A stretch of 64,000 nt of DNA from CAJXZP01 sp963974475 (GCA_963974475.1 CAXBCR010000006.1:1-64000), one strand, 5' to 3'; counted from the first letter of the stretch, positions 36,019 through 44,823 are shown. Made by a program: numbers and translations. Notes: a model not told the origin generated them from the sequence alone.

Positions 36019-36471
36019 TCAATCCAATTGCAATCCATTTTTTGCCGCTTGGGTATCTTTATTCTTTCCCACCATCATTCCAAAAATCAATCCCAGCGAA
36101 ATTCCCATTCCTAAAGAATTAAATGTGTTGGTGAAACCAAACGATGTTGAAACAGTAGAAAACAACACCCCAGCCAACATTCCATAACCCATCCATAGGT
36201 TTTGATAATGCCGTTTTTTTACCCAGCCCAATTCCTTTTCTAACTGGTTGACCACATATTGTTCGGTTTTTTTAATCTCTTTGGCCAATTGTTTCGAAGT
36301 ACCAGAAAACGTATTTATAACTTGAATTTTCGGTTGAATCATTTGCCCAAATTCATGAGGAAATTCTCGTGCATTTATTGCTTCAATCAATTTTTCTAAG
36401 GAAACATACGCTTTCAAAAGTTTCGGGCTACTCTTTGCTTCTATCGTTCTTATTATGTGGTCAATTTTCAT
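36019..36471 (-). CDS. Membrane protein of the sigma-factor operon (150 aa)
   Basis: 150 residues. A cytoplasmic helical N-terminal part (about 1-90, rich in Lys/Glu) is followed by two close hydrophobic helices (about 95-112 and 118-137) and a short polar tail. No family recognised. It is the third gene after a sigma factor and another membrane protein, separated by 19 bases, so it probably belongs to the same regulatory unit. Whether it senses envelope state or modulates the sigma factor is unknown. Confidence 0.65.
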   Translation of the reverse strand: MKIDHIIRTIEAKSSPKLLKAYVSLEKLIEAINAREFPHEFGQMIQPKIQVINTFSGTSKQLAKEIKKTEQYVVNQLEKELGWVKKRHYQNLWMGYGMLAGVLFSTVSTSFGFTNTFNSLGMGISLGLIFGMMVGKNKDTQAAKNGLQLD

Positions 36472-36490
36472 CGTTCTCTTTTTTGTCTTC

Positions 36491-37138
36491 TTACTTTTCT
36501 GTACTTAATTCTTCCATTTCGTCCAACAAGGTGTCAATTTTTTGAAAGATTCCACCATACACGGTTTTCAAATCTGCCATATAAATAGCCCGTGCAAAAA
36601 CAGAAAACAGAGCCGATATTACAAGCAATACCGCCCAAAACAATGCAGGGACTCCAAACAAGGTTACCAATTCTGGTGTGTTATTTCTCATTTCTTCAAA
36701 AAAAGCTTTTCCCAGGCTTGAATACCATCCTCCAAGGGTGAATAAAATCACAAAGGCAGGATAAATAAACCGATATAAATAGGTATATCCGTCAATGGTT
36801 TTGTTCATCCAAACCTTCACTTCAACCAAGTATTGATGACTGTTTAATCCTTTATTAATTTCCTGAGCATGCTCCCCCTGTTTTTTACCATAATACACCG
36901 TAATCATCAGCAATATAAACACTCCCGCTCCGGAATAAGGTATTCCCATGGCTATGGTAATTCCAAAAACAACGATTGCCCCTACCACAATAAAAATCAG
37001 GTTATTTCGGCCCATTCTAAATAGCTTATCCACCGCATTCAATGACCGTTGATTATACAAATTGTTCAATTTTGGCGCCACCAAGGCATCTTCTTTTAAA
37101 AAACCTTTTTTCCAGATTGATTCTATTGATTTTTCCAT
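36491..37138 (-). CDS. Membrane protein, possible modulator of the adjacent sigma factor
   Basis: 215 residues. The first 45 residues are soluble (EKSIESIWKKGFLKEDALVAPKL, YNQRSLNAVDK), followed by four hydrophobic segments (about 46-66, 68-86, 122-142, 160-185) and a C-terminal acidic helix (about 190-215). It starts two bases after the sigma-factor stop. Position and layout are those of a membrane-bound anti-sigma factor, but the sequence does not show a known anti-sigma motif (no zinc HxxxCxxC). Similar sigma/membrane pairs occur in other flavobacteria to my knowledge. Confidence 0.68.
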   Translation of the reverse strand: MEKSIESIWKKGFLKEDALVAPKLNNLYNQRSLNAVDKLFRMGRNNLIFIVVGAIVVFGITIAMGIPYSGAGVFILLMITVYYGKKQGEHAQEINKGLNSHQYLVEVKVWMNKTIDGYTYLYRFIYPAFVILFTLGGWYSSLGKAFFEEMRNNTPELVTLFGVPALFWAVLLVISALFSVFARAIYMADLKTVYGGIFQKIDTLLDEMEELSTEK

Positions 37139-37140
37139 TT

Positions 37141-37623
37141 TTATTTACTTAGTATTAATTTGAGTCTATCTTTAATCCTTTTAATTCGAACACCAATATT
37201 GTTAGTGTTACTTCCTATAATATTTGCAATATCTTCATACGTTTTCTCTTCCAAATACAGCATGATTATGGCACGGTCTATTTCCGATAATTGGCGAATA
37301 CCATCATACAACTCATTCAAGGATTCATCTGCAAACGCCCGACTATCTTCTACCAATTCGGGTGGCATGTAATCAGAAGCAAAATGTTGAATATTGTTTT
37401 TCTTTTTCTTCAATAAAGTAAGGCAAACGTTTAGCGATATGCGATATAACCAAGTGCTCCAATCAGAATCCGAGTTAAAACTTTCGCGGCTTCGCCAAAT
37501 TTGCAGACATACTTCTTGGTAGTAATCTTCAAAATCTTCTTGCGTATTAGTATATGCACGGCAAATCTTAATAATGATTCCGGCATATGGCAAAATAGAT
37601 AATGTGTAAAAATCGCTACTCAT
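37141..37623 (-). CDS. RNA polymerase sigma factor (ECF-type)
   Basis: 160 residues from the ATG at 37621-37623; an upstream ATG at 37710 would add 29 residues that do not resemble a sigma factor. Region 2 contains DFEDYYQEVCLQIWRSRESF and WSTWLYRISLNVCL; region 4 contains LSEIDRAIIMLYLEEKTYEDIANIIGSNTNNIGVRIKRI, a standard helix-turn-helix. It directs RNA polymerase to a specific set of promoters. The two following genes encode membrane proteins only two and 19 bases away, which suggests membrane-linked control of its activity. Confidence 0.9.
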   Translation of the reverse strand: MSSDFYTLSILPYAGIIIKICRAYTNTQEDFEDYYQEVCLQIWRSRESFNSDSDWSTWLYRISLNVCLTLLKKKKNNIQHFASDYMPPELVEDSRAFADESLNELYDGIRQLSEIDRAIIMLYLEEKTYEDIANIIGSNTNNIGVRIKRIKDRLKLILSK

Positions 37624-37817
37624 TTGTTTTTTATTGGTTAGTGGCCTACAGGGCAAGTTTATTACAGTTGATGCAATATTTTTTACTCTGTAAATCAGAA
37701 AAGTTCTCACAAAACCAATCTAACTCACCTTAAATCAACGAGTAGCAAGGTTAACGAAAATCAAACAAATTAATTAAAGATTGACTATTTATTTCCTGAA
37801 ACATCGGAAATCAGCAC

Positions 37818-39473
37818 TTATTTCATCAATTGGTTTGCATTTTCTAGTGCTGCATCCGTGATATCCTCTCCACTCAACATTCTAGCAATTTCTAATCTAC
37901 GATCTTCAAGTGTAAGCGTTTTTAAATGCGTTTCCGTTTTCGTATTGCCAGTACTTTTAGATACTTGTTGGTGATGTTGTGCCTTACCAGCCACTTGTGG
38001 CAAATGCGTAATAGAAATAATTTGAGAATTTCCCGCCATTTCAGAAAGCATTTGAGCCGTTTTTGCCGCTACTTCCCCGGATATACCCGTATCAATTTCA
38101 TCTAATATTAAAGTGGGTGTAGAAGCTACAGATGCGTGAATTTTCTTCAATACCAACATTAATCGAGAACGCTCCCCACCCGAAGCTACTTTTTCTAACG
38201 GATTTGGTTCAAACCCTTTGTTGGCAGAAAATTGCAATTTAATCTCATCTTTACCCGAGCTAGTAAATTCCTTTTTGGTGCCTAAATCAATAAACATTTG
38301 TGCTTCTGGCATTCCTAAGGTATGCAAACCACTAGCGATTAATTTCTCCAATTTTGGAGCGGTTGCCTTTCTTTTGGAGGAAATCATTTGGCAGGTCTTT
38401 TCCATTTTTTCTTCCAGGGCTTTCAATTGCTTTTCAATTTTCGCAATTTCATCTGTAAAGCCATCCATTTGATTAAGCGAATCTACTAAACTAATTTCTA
38501 ATTCGAGTAATTCCTCTAATTCTGTCAACCCATGTTTAAATAACAAATGGTTTATTTTATCGATAGATGCACGAATATAATCAGCCTTTTCGGGGTTTGC
38601 TTCTACCTCTCCATCTTGATATTCAATTTCAGAATTAATATCATCTAGCTCAATAATAACAGAATTCAAACGCTCCATCAATTCGGAAAATCCATCACTT
38701 AAATTGGCGGCCGACTTCAACTGTCCCAAACTCTCCTTTAGCAAATCCATCGCACTCGAATCACCTTCTGAAATTTGGTGTAATGCACCCTGCAAACCCG
38801 CTTTTATGCCATCCGCGTTATCAAGAATATCCAACTCTGCTTGCAATTCTTTAAAATTGATTTTTCCTATTTCTGCTTCCTCAATTTCGGTTAATTGAAA
38901 TCGTAAATAATCCTCTTCCTGACGTGCTTTTTGCTCGTTTTCTATCAATTTGGTCAAACTCGTTTTCAACTCCTTCCAGTCCGAAAAATCTTTAGCAAAT
39001 AAATCAACTTTGGGCGTTAGGCCTGCAAATGCGTCCAAAAACTGTAATTGGTACAGCGGTTTAAGTAATAATTGATTCTCGTGTTGCGAATGTATGTCTA
39101 CCAATTTTTCACCTAACGCTTTTAACACGGTGATTGAAACAGGAGTGTCATTAATAAACGCACGCGACTTTCCGGATGGAACAATTTCTCTTCGAAGGCT
39201 AGTCATTTTAGGCTCATAGTCTAAATCATGCTTTTCAAAAAATGATTGCAACGCGTAGTTTTCGATATTAAACTCGCCCTCAGCAATAATTTTTTTATCC
39301 GGATTACCTCTACTTGATGTATTGGCCCTTTCGCCTAAAATCAGTGCTAATGCGCCCAATAAAATGGACTTTCCTGCACCCGTTTCACCCGTAATAACCG
39401 TGAAACCCGACTTAAACTCTACTTCTAATTTATTAATTAAAACGTAGTTTGATATATGTAATTTTGATAGCAT
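37818..39473 (-). CDS. recN: DNA repair protein RecN
   Basis: 551 residues, full length. SMC-like ATPase: Walker A GETGAGKSILLG (about 28-39), QHENQLLL motif (HSQHENQ), long coiled coils (about 160-360), signature ASGGERSRLML and Walker B TLILDEIDTGISG. RecN acts in recombinational repair of double-strand breaks. The last bases are four positions from the PIN-domain toxin gene upstream, so recN may be on the same transcript as the toxin-antitoxin pair. Confidence 0.95.
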   Translation of the reverse strand: MLSKLHISNYVLINKLEVEFKSGFTVITGETGAGKSILLGALALILGERANTSSRGNPDKKIIAEGEFNIENYALQSFFEKHDLDYEPKMTSLRREIVPSGKSRAFINDTPVSITVLKALGEKLVDIHSQHENQLLLKPLYQLQFLDAFAGLTPKVDLFAKDFSDWKELKTSLTKLIENEQKARQEEDYLRFQLTEIEEAEIGKINFKELQAELDILDNADGIKAGLQGALHQISEGDSSAMDLLKESLGQLKSAANLSDGFSELMERLNSVIIELDDINSEIEYQDGEVEANPEKADYIRASIDKINHLLFKHGLTELEELLELEISLVDSLNQMDGFTDEIAKIEKQLKALEEKMEKTCQMISSKRKATAPKLEKLIASGLHTLGMPEAQMFIDLGTKKEFTSSGKDEIKLQFSANKGFEPNPLEKVASGGERSRLMLVLKKIHASVASTPTLILDEIDTGISGEVAAKTAQMLSEMAGNSQIISITHLPQVAGKAQHHQQVSKSTGNTKTETHLKTLTLEDRRLEIARMLSGEDITDAALENANQLMK

Positions 39474-39477
39474 TTAT

Positions 39478-39894
39478 TTATCTAATTGATGCCAAAAATT
39501 GCCCTGGGTTCATCACCGGCAATTTTGAATTCTTAAAATCTTTTTTATCTCTGGTAATAATAATTTCGCAACCAGAAGCGATAGCTGAGTAATGTTGTAA
39601 TCCATCTTCAAAATCGGTAAAACCTTCATCCGTTAAAGCTAAGTCAACTACCTTATCATTCATTATTGAAATCTCAACCAATAACCTAAACTCTCTTACT
39701 ATTCTTCTTGCTATCGACTGTGATAATTGTTTGGAAAGCATGTAATTAGTAGTCGCCATAGTTAAAGGAGAAATAACAAGCTTCAATTCATTTTTTTCTG
39801 CTTGAGAAAAAACACTGGCCACATCGATAATAAAGGGCTTCCTATTAGTTAGTAAATCAATGACGATATTAGTGTCCAGAAAAACCTTTTTCAT
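39478..39894 (-). CDS. PIN-domain ribonuclease toxin (VapC-like)
   Basis: 138 residues, one PIN domain. Acidic metal-binding residues fit the family: Asp7 in FLDTNIVID, Glu96/Asp97 in DFEDGLQ, Asp116/Asp119 in TRDKKDF. Such toxins cut specific RNAs, often tRNAs. The start overlaps the stop of the upstream DUF6364 gene by four bases (ATGA), as usual for antitoxin-toxin pairs. Target unknown. The pair sits between recN and bshB1. Confidence 0.88.
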   Translation of the reverse strand: MKKVFLDTNIVIDLLTNRKPFIIDVASVFSQAEKNELKLVISPLTMATTNYMLSKQLSQSIARRIVREFRLLVEISIMNDKVVDLALTDEGFTDFEDGLQHYSAIASGCEIIITRDKKDFKNSKLPVMNPGQFLASIR

Positions 39895-40145
39895 TTGTAC
39901 TTGTTTATTAAGTATTCCTGATATTCTTTCTTGATATCTACATCATCATCCAAACTAATTACCCCTACCAAACTCTTAACCAGTGGTGAAATCTCCAATT
40001 CGTCTGTTTTTACTTCGTCTTTTTTTATAAGTACCGTAAGGTAATTTGAAATCAATTTTGATAAGCTTGTATGCTGCTCTTTCGCGTATAATTTAGCCTC
40101 ATCAATTATTGATTTATCCAAACTTAATGTCAATTTCGTATTCAT
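39891..40145 (-). CDS. DUF6364 family antitoxin
   Basis: 84 residues. N-terminal ribbon-helix-helix-like pattern (TKLTLSLDKSIIDEAKLYAKEQ, SLSKLISNYL) for DNA binding and dimer formation, C-terminal acidic tail for toxin binding (SLDDDVDIKKEYQEY). It matches DUF6364, a family I know as partner of PIN-domain toxins in Bacteroidota. As the first gene it probably autoregulates the pair. Confidence 0.82.
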   Translation of the reverse strand: MNTKLTLSLDKSIIDEAKLYAKEQHTSLSKLISNYLTVLIKKDEVKTDELEISPLVKSLVGVISLDDDVDIKKEYQEYLINKYK

Positions 40146-40199
40146 AATAATTAATTTACGTACAAATATAAAATTTTAATACGTGCAATTCAAGTTTCC

Positions 40200-40916
40200 T
40201 TAAATCACATCAAAAATTTGAGACACTCCTGCAGGGCGAACCATGGTAAAGCCTTCCCCATATTTGGTATTAATTAAACGACCAAATTGGGTTCCTCTTC
40301 CTTCAATAAAATCCATAAAAGCCTTCGAAGAAATAGGCGTTTCAGGCTCATTCGATTTTGGATTATAAAACTGCGAAGAAAATGCCAAAATGGAGGTCAA
40401 TTTTTGTTCCCAAACTTGACTTACATCCACTACCAAATCCGGTTTTTCGTAATAATCTTGGATGTAATGATACACCACCTTTGGGCGATGAGCTTTTTGA
40501 ACCACACCATTTAATTCTGTTTCAATTTTAACCAAACCTGAATAAAAACAAGAATCTGCAATAAGTTTACCCGCTCTCCCATGATCTGGATGACGATCTT
40601 GCATGGCATTGGCTAACACAATTTTGGGTTGAAAATGACGAATGTATCTCGCTATCTCCAACATATTTTCATTAGAATGTTCAAATAATCCATCTCCCAT
40701 ATTGAGACCTATTCTTTCACTCACGCCAAGTATCTTAGCAGAGTTTAGGGCTTCTTCTCTTCTCGTTTCGGGTGTACCTCTAGTACCCATTTCTCCACGA
40801 GTTAAATCCAAAATAGCCACGGTTTTACCTTCTTGAATTGCCTTTATTATCGTTCCGGAACACGCTAATTCCACATCATCGGGATGCACCCCAATGGCTA
40901 AAATATCTACTGTCAT
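40200..40916 (-). CDS. bshB1: Bacillithiol biosynthesis deacetylase BshB1
   Basis: 238 residues, LmbE/PIG-L fold. The zinc motif HPDD is at residues 11-14, with the second metal region QDRHPDHGRAG. It deacetylates GlcNAc-malate to GlcN-malate, the second step to bacillithiol, the main low-molecular-weight thiol of many Firmicutes and Bacteroidota. The first and last enzymes, BshA and BshC, are not in this window. Cytoplasmic. Confidence 0.92.
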   Translation of the reverse strand: MTVDILAIGVHPDDVELACSGTIIKAIQEGKTVAILDLTRGEMGTRGTPETRREEALNSAKILGVSERIGLNMGDGLFEHSNENMLEIARYIRHFQPKIVLANAMQDRHPDHGRAGKLIADSCFYSGLVKIETELNGVVQKAHRPKVVYHYIQDYYEKPDLVVDVSQVWEQKLTSILAFSSQFYNPKSNEPETPISSKAFMDFIEGRGTQFGRLINTKYGEGFTMVRPAGVSQIFDVI

Positions 40917-40969
40917 TATTATTGGTTTTTGGATTGATTTATCATAAAAAATACCACCTTCGCAAAACT

Positions 40970-41479
40970 ATGACAAAAATAGGATTGCTTTCTGATACGC
41001 ACAGTTACCTCGACCCAAAAGTCTATAAATACTTTAAGAATGTGGACGAAATATGGCATGCAGGCGACATTGGTGACCTAACGGTAACGGATGAATTGGC
41101 GAAATTCAAACCTTTGCGTGCGGTTTATGGTAATATTGACGACCATAATGCACGAGCTCAATTCAAAGAAAATGAGATATTTACATTGGATGGGGTGAAG
41201 GTTTTAATAACCCATATTGGAGGTTATCCTCACAGATACCATAAAGGAATCCCTGAATTACTTTCCATTGAAAAACCAGACCTTTTTATATGTGGGCATT
41301 CTCATATATTAAAAGTGATGTTCGACAAAAAGTTAAATCTGTTACACATGAACCCCGGAGCTGCTGGGTTTCACGGATTTCATAAAGTAAAAACAATTTT
41401 GCGTTTTGAGTTAAACAAAGGTAAAATTGAAAATCTAGAAGCGATAGAGTTAGGAATAAGAGCTAAATCAGAGCAATAA
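40970..41479 (+). CDS. YfcE-like metallophosphoesterase
   Basis: 169 residues from the ATG at 40970, chosen because the metal motif follows at once (KIGLLSDTHSYLDP). A longer frame back to 40838 overlaps bshB1 and lacks homology. Calcineurin-like motifs are complete: SDTH, HAGDIGD, YGNIDDHN, THIGG, CGHSH. Proteins of this YfcE/MJ0936 class hydrolyse phosphodiesters; the natural substrate is unknown. It is divergent from bshB1, with starts 54 bases apart. Confidence 0.88.
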   Translation: MTKIGLLSDTHSYLDPKVYKYFKNVDEIWHAGDIGDLTVTDELAKFKPLRAVYGNIDDHNARAQFKENEIFTLDGVKVLITHIGGYPHRYHKGIPELLSIEKPDLFICGHSHILKVMFDKKLNLLHMNPGAAGFHGFHKVKTILRFELNKGKIENLEAIELGIRAKSEQ

Positions 41480-41556
41480 CCACTTCTATAAATTAGTTCA
41501 TAATAAAACTAAAAATCCGTTTCAAAATTCACAAGCAAAACCCATCTTTGCGAGTC

Positions 41557-41564
41557 TAAATTTG
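41557..41564 (+). promoter_or_regulatory. Candidate -7 box of rfbH
   Basis: TAAATTTG matches TAnnTTTG only seven bases before the ATG at 41571. If real, the rfbH transcript would be leaderless or nearly so, and the in-frame TTG at 41562 could not be the start because it lies in the promoter. Confidence 0.35.
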
Positions 41565-41570
41565 CGTGAA

Positions 41571-42872
41571 ATGTTACAGAATATAGACCAACAATTAAAA
41601 GAAGCATTAACTACCAAACTGAACGTTTCTAAACGGATAGAGGCTGGAAAAGACTACATTCCGGTAACAGGAAAAGTCATTGAAGCCGATGATTTATTAT
41701 TTGGTATAGATGCGGTAATGGATGGTTGGTTGACCACCGGTCGCTTTGGCGAAACGATGGAAAAAGAACTTGCCGCCTATTTTGGGTCTCAAAAAGCACT
41801 TCTTGTCAATTCAGGTTCATCTGCCAATCTATTAGCTTTATACACGCTTTCATCTCCTAAATTAAAAGACCGTCAGTTAAAACCTGGAGATGAGGTAATT
41901 ACTGTTGCCGCAGGATTTCCTACCACCGTAAACCCGATTGTTCAAATGGGGTGCGTTCCAGTATTTGTGGATGTGGAAATACCTACCTATAATGTAAACG
42001 TGGATCAATTAAAATCGGCAATTACCAACAAAACTAAAGCCATCATGATTGCCCATACCCTGGGGAATCCATTCAATATAGAAGCATTGCGCAAAATTGC
42101 TGATGAGTATAATTTATGGTTGATTGAAGATGACTGTGATTCATTAGGGTCTACCGTAAACGGAAAGAAAACAGGTTCATTTGGCGATTTGGCTACATTG
42201 AGCTTCTACCCTGCGCATCACATTACTATGGGTGAAGGTGGGGCCGTTTTAATTAATAATACTCGACTTCGAAAAATTGCCATTTCATTTCGCGATTGGG
42301 GAAGAGATTGCTGGTGCGATCCTGGAAAAGATGACACTTGTTTAAATAGATATGGTTGGAAAATGGGCGAATTACCCGAAGGTTACGACCATAAGTACGT
42401 TTATTCTCACATTGGTTTCAATTTAAAAGTTACCGATATGCAAGCTGCCATTGGCTTGAGTCAATTACGTAAGGTGGATAAATTTGTGAAAGCACGTCAA
42501 GAAAACCACAAAACTTTGGGTAAAATGTTAGCACCTTTTACCTCCGATTTTATTTTACCAGAAGCATCTCCCAATTCAGAACCTTCTTGGTTTGGATATT
42601 TGATTACCATAAAACCGGAGAGTAAAATAAATCGTAACCATTTAGTTAAATACCTTGAAGAGCATAAAATTGGCACTCGTCTTTTGTTTGCGGGTAATTT
42701 ATTAAAACAACCGGCATACAGTAATGTAGAACATCGAGTAATTGGCGATTTGCCCAATACGGATTTAATTATGAATAATGCCTTTTGGTTAGGAGTTTGG
42801 CCAGGATTAAACGCATCGCATTACGAATATATTATTGGAATTTTACAGGGGTATTTTAAAGAGTTTGCATAA
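41571..42872 (+). CDS. rfbH: CDP-4-dehydro-6-deoxyglucose-3-dehydratase-like enzyme (RfbH/E1)
   Basis: 433 residues from the ATG at 41571 (an in-frame TTG lies three codons upstream). PMP-dependent DegT/AryC1 fold with the hallmark His in place of the catalytic Lys (SFYPAHHITMGEGG). The [2Fe-2S] cysteines of E1 are present (DWGRDCWCDPGKDDTC). E1 removes the C3 hydroxyl of CDP-4-keto-6-deoxyglucose on the way to 3,6-dideoxyhexoses of surface polysaccharides. None of the other genes for that pathway (CDP-glucose synthesis, 4,6-dehydratase, E3 reductase) is nearby, so its substrate here is uncertain. Confidence 0.88.
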   Translation: MLQNIDQQLKEALTTKLNVSKRIEAGKDYIPVTGKVIEADDLLFGIDAVMDGWLTTGRFGETMEKELAAYFGSQKALLVNSGSSANLLALYTLSSPKLKDRQLKPGDEVITVAAGFPTTVNPIVQMGCVPVFVDVEIPTYNVNVDQLKSAITNKTKAIMIAHTLGNPFNIEALRKIADEYNLWLIEDDCDSLGSTVNGKKTGSFGDLATLSFYPAHHITMGEGGAVLINNTRLRKIAISFRDWGRDCWCDPGKDDTCLNRYGWKMGELPEGYDHKYVYSHIGFNLKVTDMQAAIGLSQLRKVDKFVKARQENHKTLGKMLAPFTSDFILPEASPNSEPSWFGYLITIKPESKINRNHLVKYLEEHKIGTRLLFAGNLLKQPAYSNVEHRVIGDLPNTDLIMNNAFWLGVWPGLNASHYEYIIGILQGYFKEFA

Positions 42873-42884
42873 GCTAAACGCTCC

Positions 42885-43961
42885 TTATTTTTTTATCATG
42901 TAATGCAGTCCGACCCACTTTAATAAGGTTCCAATTACTGGTATATTCAAGTTTTTCTCTTTATCTGCATGGTTCTGTTGCACTAGCCACTGGTTTAGTG
43001 ACGCTGGTGAACAACTCACATTCTCCACCCAAACATCTAATGCATGCTCTGAATTCGCTCCAAATCGTACGGGCATTTTGGGCTCTTTTTTAAAGGATTT
43101 CAATTCCGATTTCCATTTTCTAAGCGGCAAATAGTAACGATTCATTTGTTTCCAAGATGAAAAATCGAACACCAAATTATTACAATTTCCGCATACATGG
43201 GTTTCTATTTTCCAGAATTCCAAACGAGAGGAATTGGACCGAGTAGCGCAGTTTACGCATAAAATTTCATCCGAAATCGTTTCATCTGAAAAAAGCGATA
43301 GGTTAAATTTCTTCCTGAATCGGGAAAAACTCAGTACCACTTTTAAAGTCCAAAAAGCACCCAAAATAATTAATCCGTACACAAAAATAAAACTCCAACT
43401 GTACTCCGACTTAAACAATACACCATCATAAAAGCCATGCGCAAAGGCGGCAATAAGTAATGAAACTACAATGCCCAACCCATTTTTATGCACCTTGAAA
43501 TGAACAAATAAAGCCACTCCCATAATCCCAGAAAATGCCATGTGTCCTAAGGTTGATGTTACTGCTCGCATGGCTAATACAGCCATAGCATTTTCTGCCG
43601 ACATGGCGTAGGATACATTTTCAATTATAGCAAAACCGAGAGCAATACACGACATATATATAACGCCATCCACAATTTCATCAAAGTGATTCCGTATGAT
43701 TCGGTAAATGAGAAAAAAGGTAATTAGCTTACCCATTTCTTCAATAATCCCTACCTTATAAAAGGCTTGCAGAAAAGTACGTTCAACGGTTACGAATTGA
43801 TACAATAAAGTAGTTACCGCAATGGAAACGATTCCACCCACCACAAAACTGATAAGCATAATCGAAAACGGTTCCTTATCGTAAATATCGAAATTCCTAA
43901 GTTTAACGAGGTAAATTATTCCAATAAGAAAAGCGATAAATATAATGGCCCCTAATCCCAC
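42885..43961 (-). CDS. PrsW-family intramembrane metalloprotease with zinc ribbon
   Basis: 358 residues. Eight hydrophobic segments in the first 215 residues carry the PrsW motifs: Glu74-Glu75-x2-Lys78 (EEMGK), Phe110-x3-Glu114 (FAIIE), His140, and His175-x3-Asp179 (HGFYD). Bacillus PrsW cleaves an anti-sigma factor. The C-terminal 140 residues are cytoplasmic or periplasmic and hold a Cys4 zinc ribbon (Cys235/238 and Cys257/260), not part of the minimal PrsW enzyme. It is followed six bases away by nothing on its own strand but rfbH converges. The upstream neighbour is an S1/P1 nuclease, six bases away on the same strand. Confidence 0.85.
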   Translation of the reverse strand: MGLGAIIFIAFLIGIIYLVKLRNFDIYDKEPFSIMLISFVVGGIVSIAVTTLLYQFVTVERTFLQAFYKVGIIEEMGKLITFFLIYRIIRNHFDEIVDGVIYMSCIALGFAIIENVSYAMSAENAMAVLAMRAVTSTLGHMAFSGIMGVALFVHFKVHKNGLGIVVSLLIAAFAHGFYDGVLFKSEYSWSFIFVYGLIILGAFWTLKVVLSFSRFRKKFNLSLFSDETISDEILCVNCATRSNSSRLEFWKIETHVCGNCNNLVFDFSSWKQMNRYYLPLRKWKSELKSFKKEPKMPVRFGANSEHALDVWVENVSCSPASLNQWLVQQNHADKEKNLNIPVIGTLLKWVGLHYMIKK

Positions 43962-43967
43962 GGTAGC

Positions 43968-44732
43968 CTATCCGTAAATTTCATTCAAAATACCCGCCAA
44001 ACGAATTCCTGCTTTCAATAAACGTTCGTTTACTTGACCTATATGATCATGCACGTATTGATAGGATAAATTCTTGTTTTCTGGAATTGAATACACAGAC
44101 TCACGAAAGGAAACAGATTCATCCATCCATTGCATTACTGTAGCGGATTGCCATTTAGCCACTTCATCTTTTGAGGCCACATCAATCCATTGGGTATATT
44201 CGGAATAGCTTAATTGTTGTTTGTCAATCATTCCGCTATCCCAAACTCGATGGATGTTAGATTTTTCCCAAAAGAACTTCACCTTTACATCATTTCCACC
44301 ACGGTCAGTTCCATTTCCAACATGGAGTGGTTGGTGTACATCACCTACCAAATGGATAAGCACTTTCAAAGCGTAAGCTTCATCCACACTAAAGTTTTTT
44401 GTTTTTAATTCTTCCGTGAATTTAGTAATGGCTTGATAAATATCACCTTCTTCTGGTGCATGACCGTAATGTTCACCATCCTTAATAGTACAGTAATGCC
44501 AAGGACTCATAAAAGATTTATCTTCTTCGGATTTGATAAAATCCATCCAATTAGCTACCATGGCTACGTCTTCATTACCCAAGGCTGCCAAAACATTTTT
44601 GTTGGCTTTCTTTGACATGTGGTTCATGGCAACCTGCCCCACTACTCTATGTCCAATTTGTCCCCAACTTAGTCCTAATTTGGGCAATGAAACAAGGATA
44701 GACAACGCGATAAATACACTAATTCTTTTCAT
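43968..44732 (-). CDS. Secreted S1/P1 nuclease
   Basis: 254 residues from the ATG at 44730-44732, which starts the signal peptide (KRISVFIALSILVSLPKLGLS); an upstream ATG at 44768 adds 12 residues. The mature protein begins with Trp (WGQIGH), which in this family supplies a zinc ligand through its N-terminus. Further ligands fit the family: HRVVGQVA, DVHQPLHVG, DRGGNDVKV, HRVWDSG. The trinuclear zinc enzyme degrades single-stranded DNA and RNA and acts as 3'-nucleotidase, probably in the periplasm or outside for phosphate scavenging. PrsW follows after six bases. Confidence 0.9.
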   Translation of the reverse strand: MKRISVFIALSILVSLPKLGLSWGQIGHRVVGQVAMNHMSKKANKNVLAALGNEDVAMVANWMDFIKSEEDKSFMSPWHYCTIKDGEHYGHAPEEGDIYQAITKFTEELKTKNFSVDEAYALKVLIHLVGDVHQPLHVGNGTDRGGNDVKVKFFWEKSNIHRVWDSGMIDKQQLSYSEYTQWIDVASKDEVAKWQSATVMQWMDESVSFRESVYSIPENKNLSYQYVHDHIGQVNERLLKAGIRLAGILNEIYG

Positions 44733-44768
44733 CTCTAATTCCTTTAAAATCAATACTATTATAAACAT

Positions 44769-44800
44769 AAAAGCCCACCATTCAAGAACGGCAGGCTTTT
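44769..44800 (-). terminator. Possible terminator of sucD
   Basis: Stem AAAAGCC / GGCTTTT around an 18-base, partly self-complementary interior. Only a short T-run. It overlaps the region just upstream of the nuclease gene. Confidence 0.45.
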
Positions 44801-44823
44801 ATAATATACTTATTCCAAAAAGC

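Noticed and set aside
37624..37710. Longer start for the sigma factor
   Set aside because: The 29 extra residues do not look like region 1 or 2 of a sigma factor, and the ATG at 37621-37623 gives a normal ECF length.
40838..40969. Longer start for the metallophosphoesterase
   Set aside because: The extension is antisense to bshB1, and the metal motif begins immediately after the ATG at 40970.
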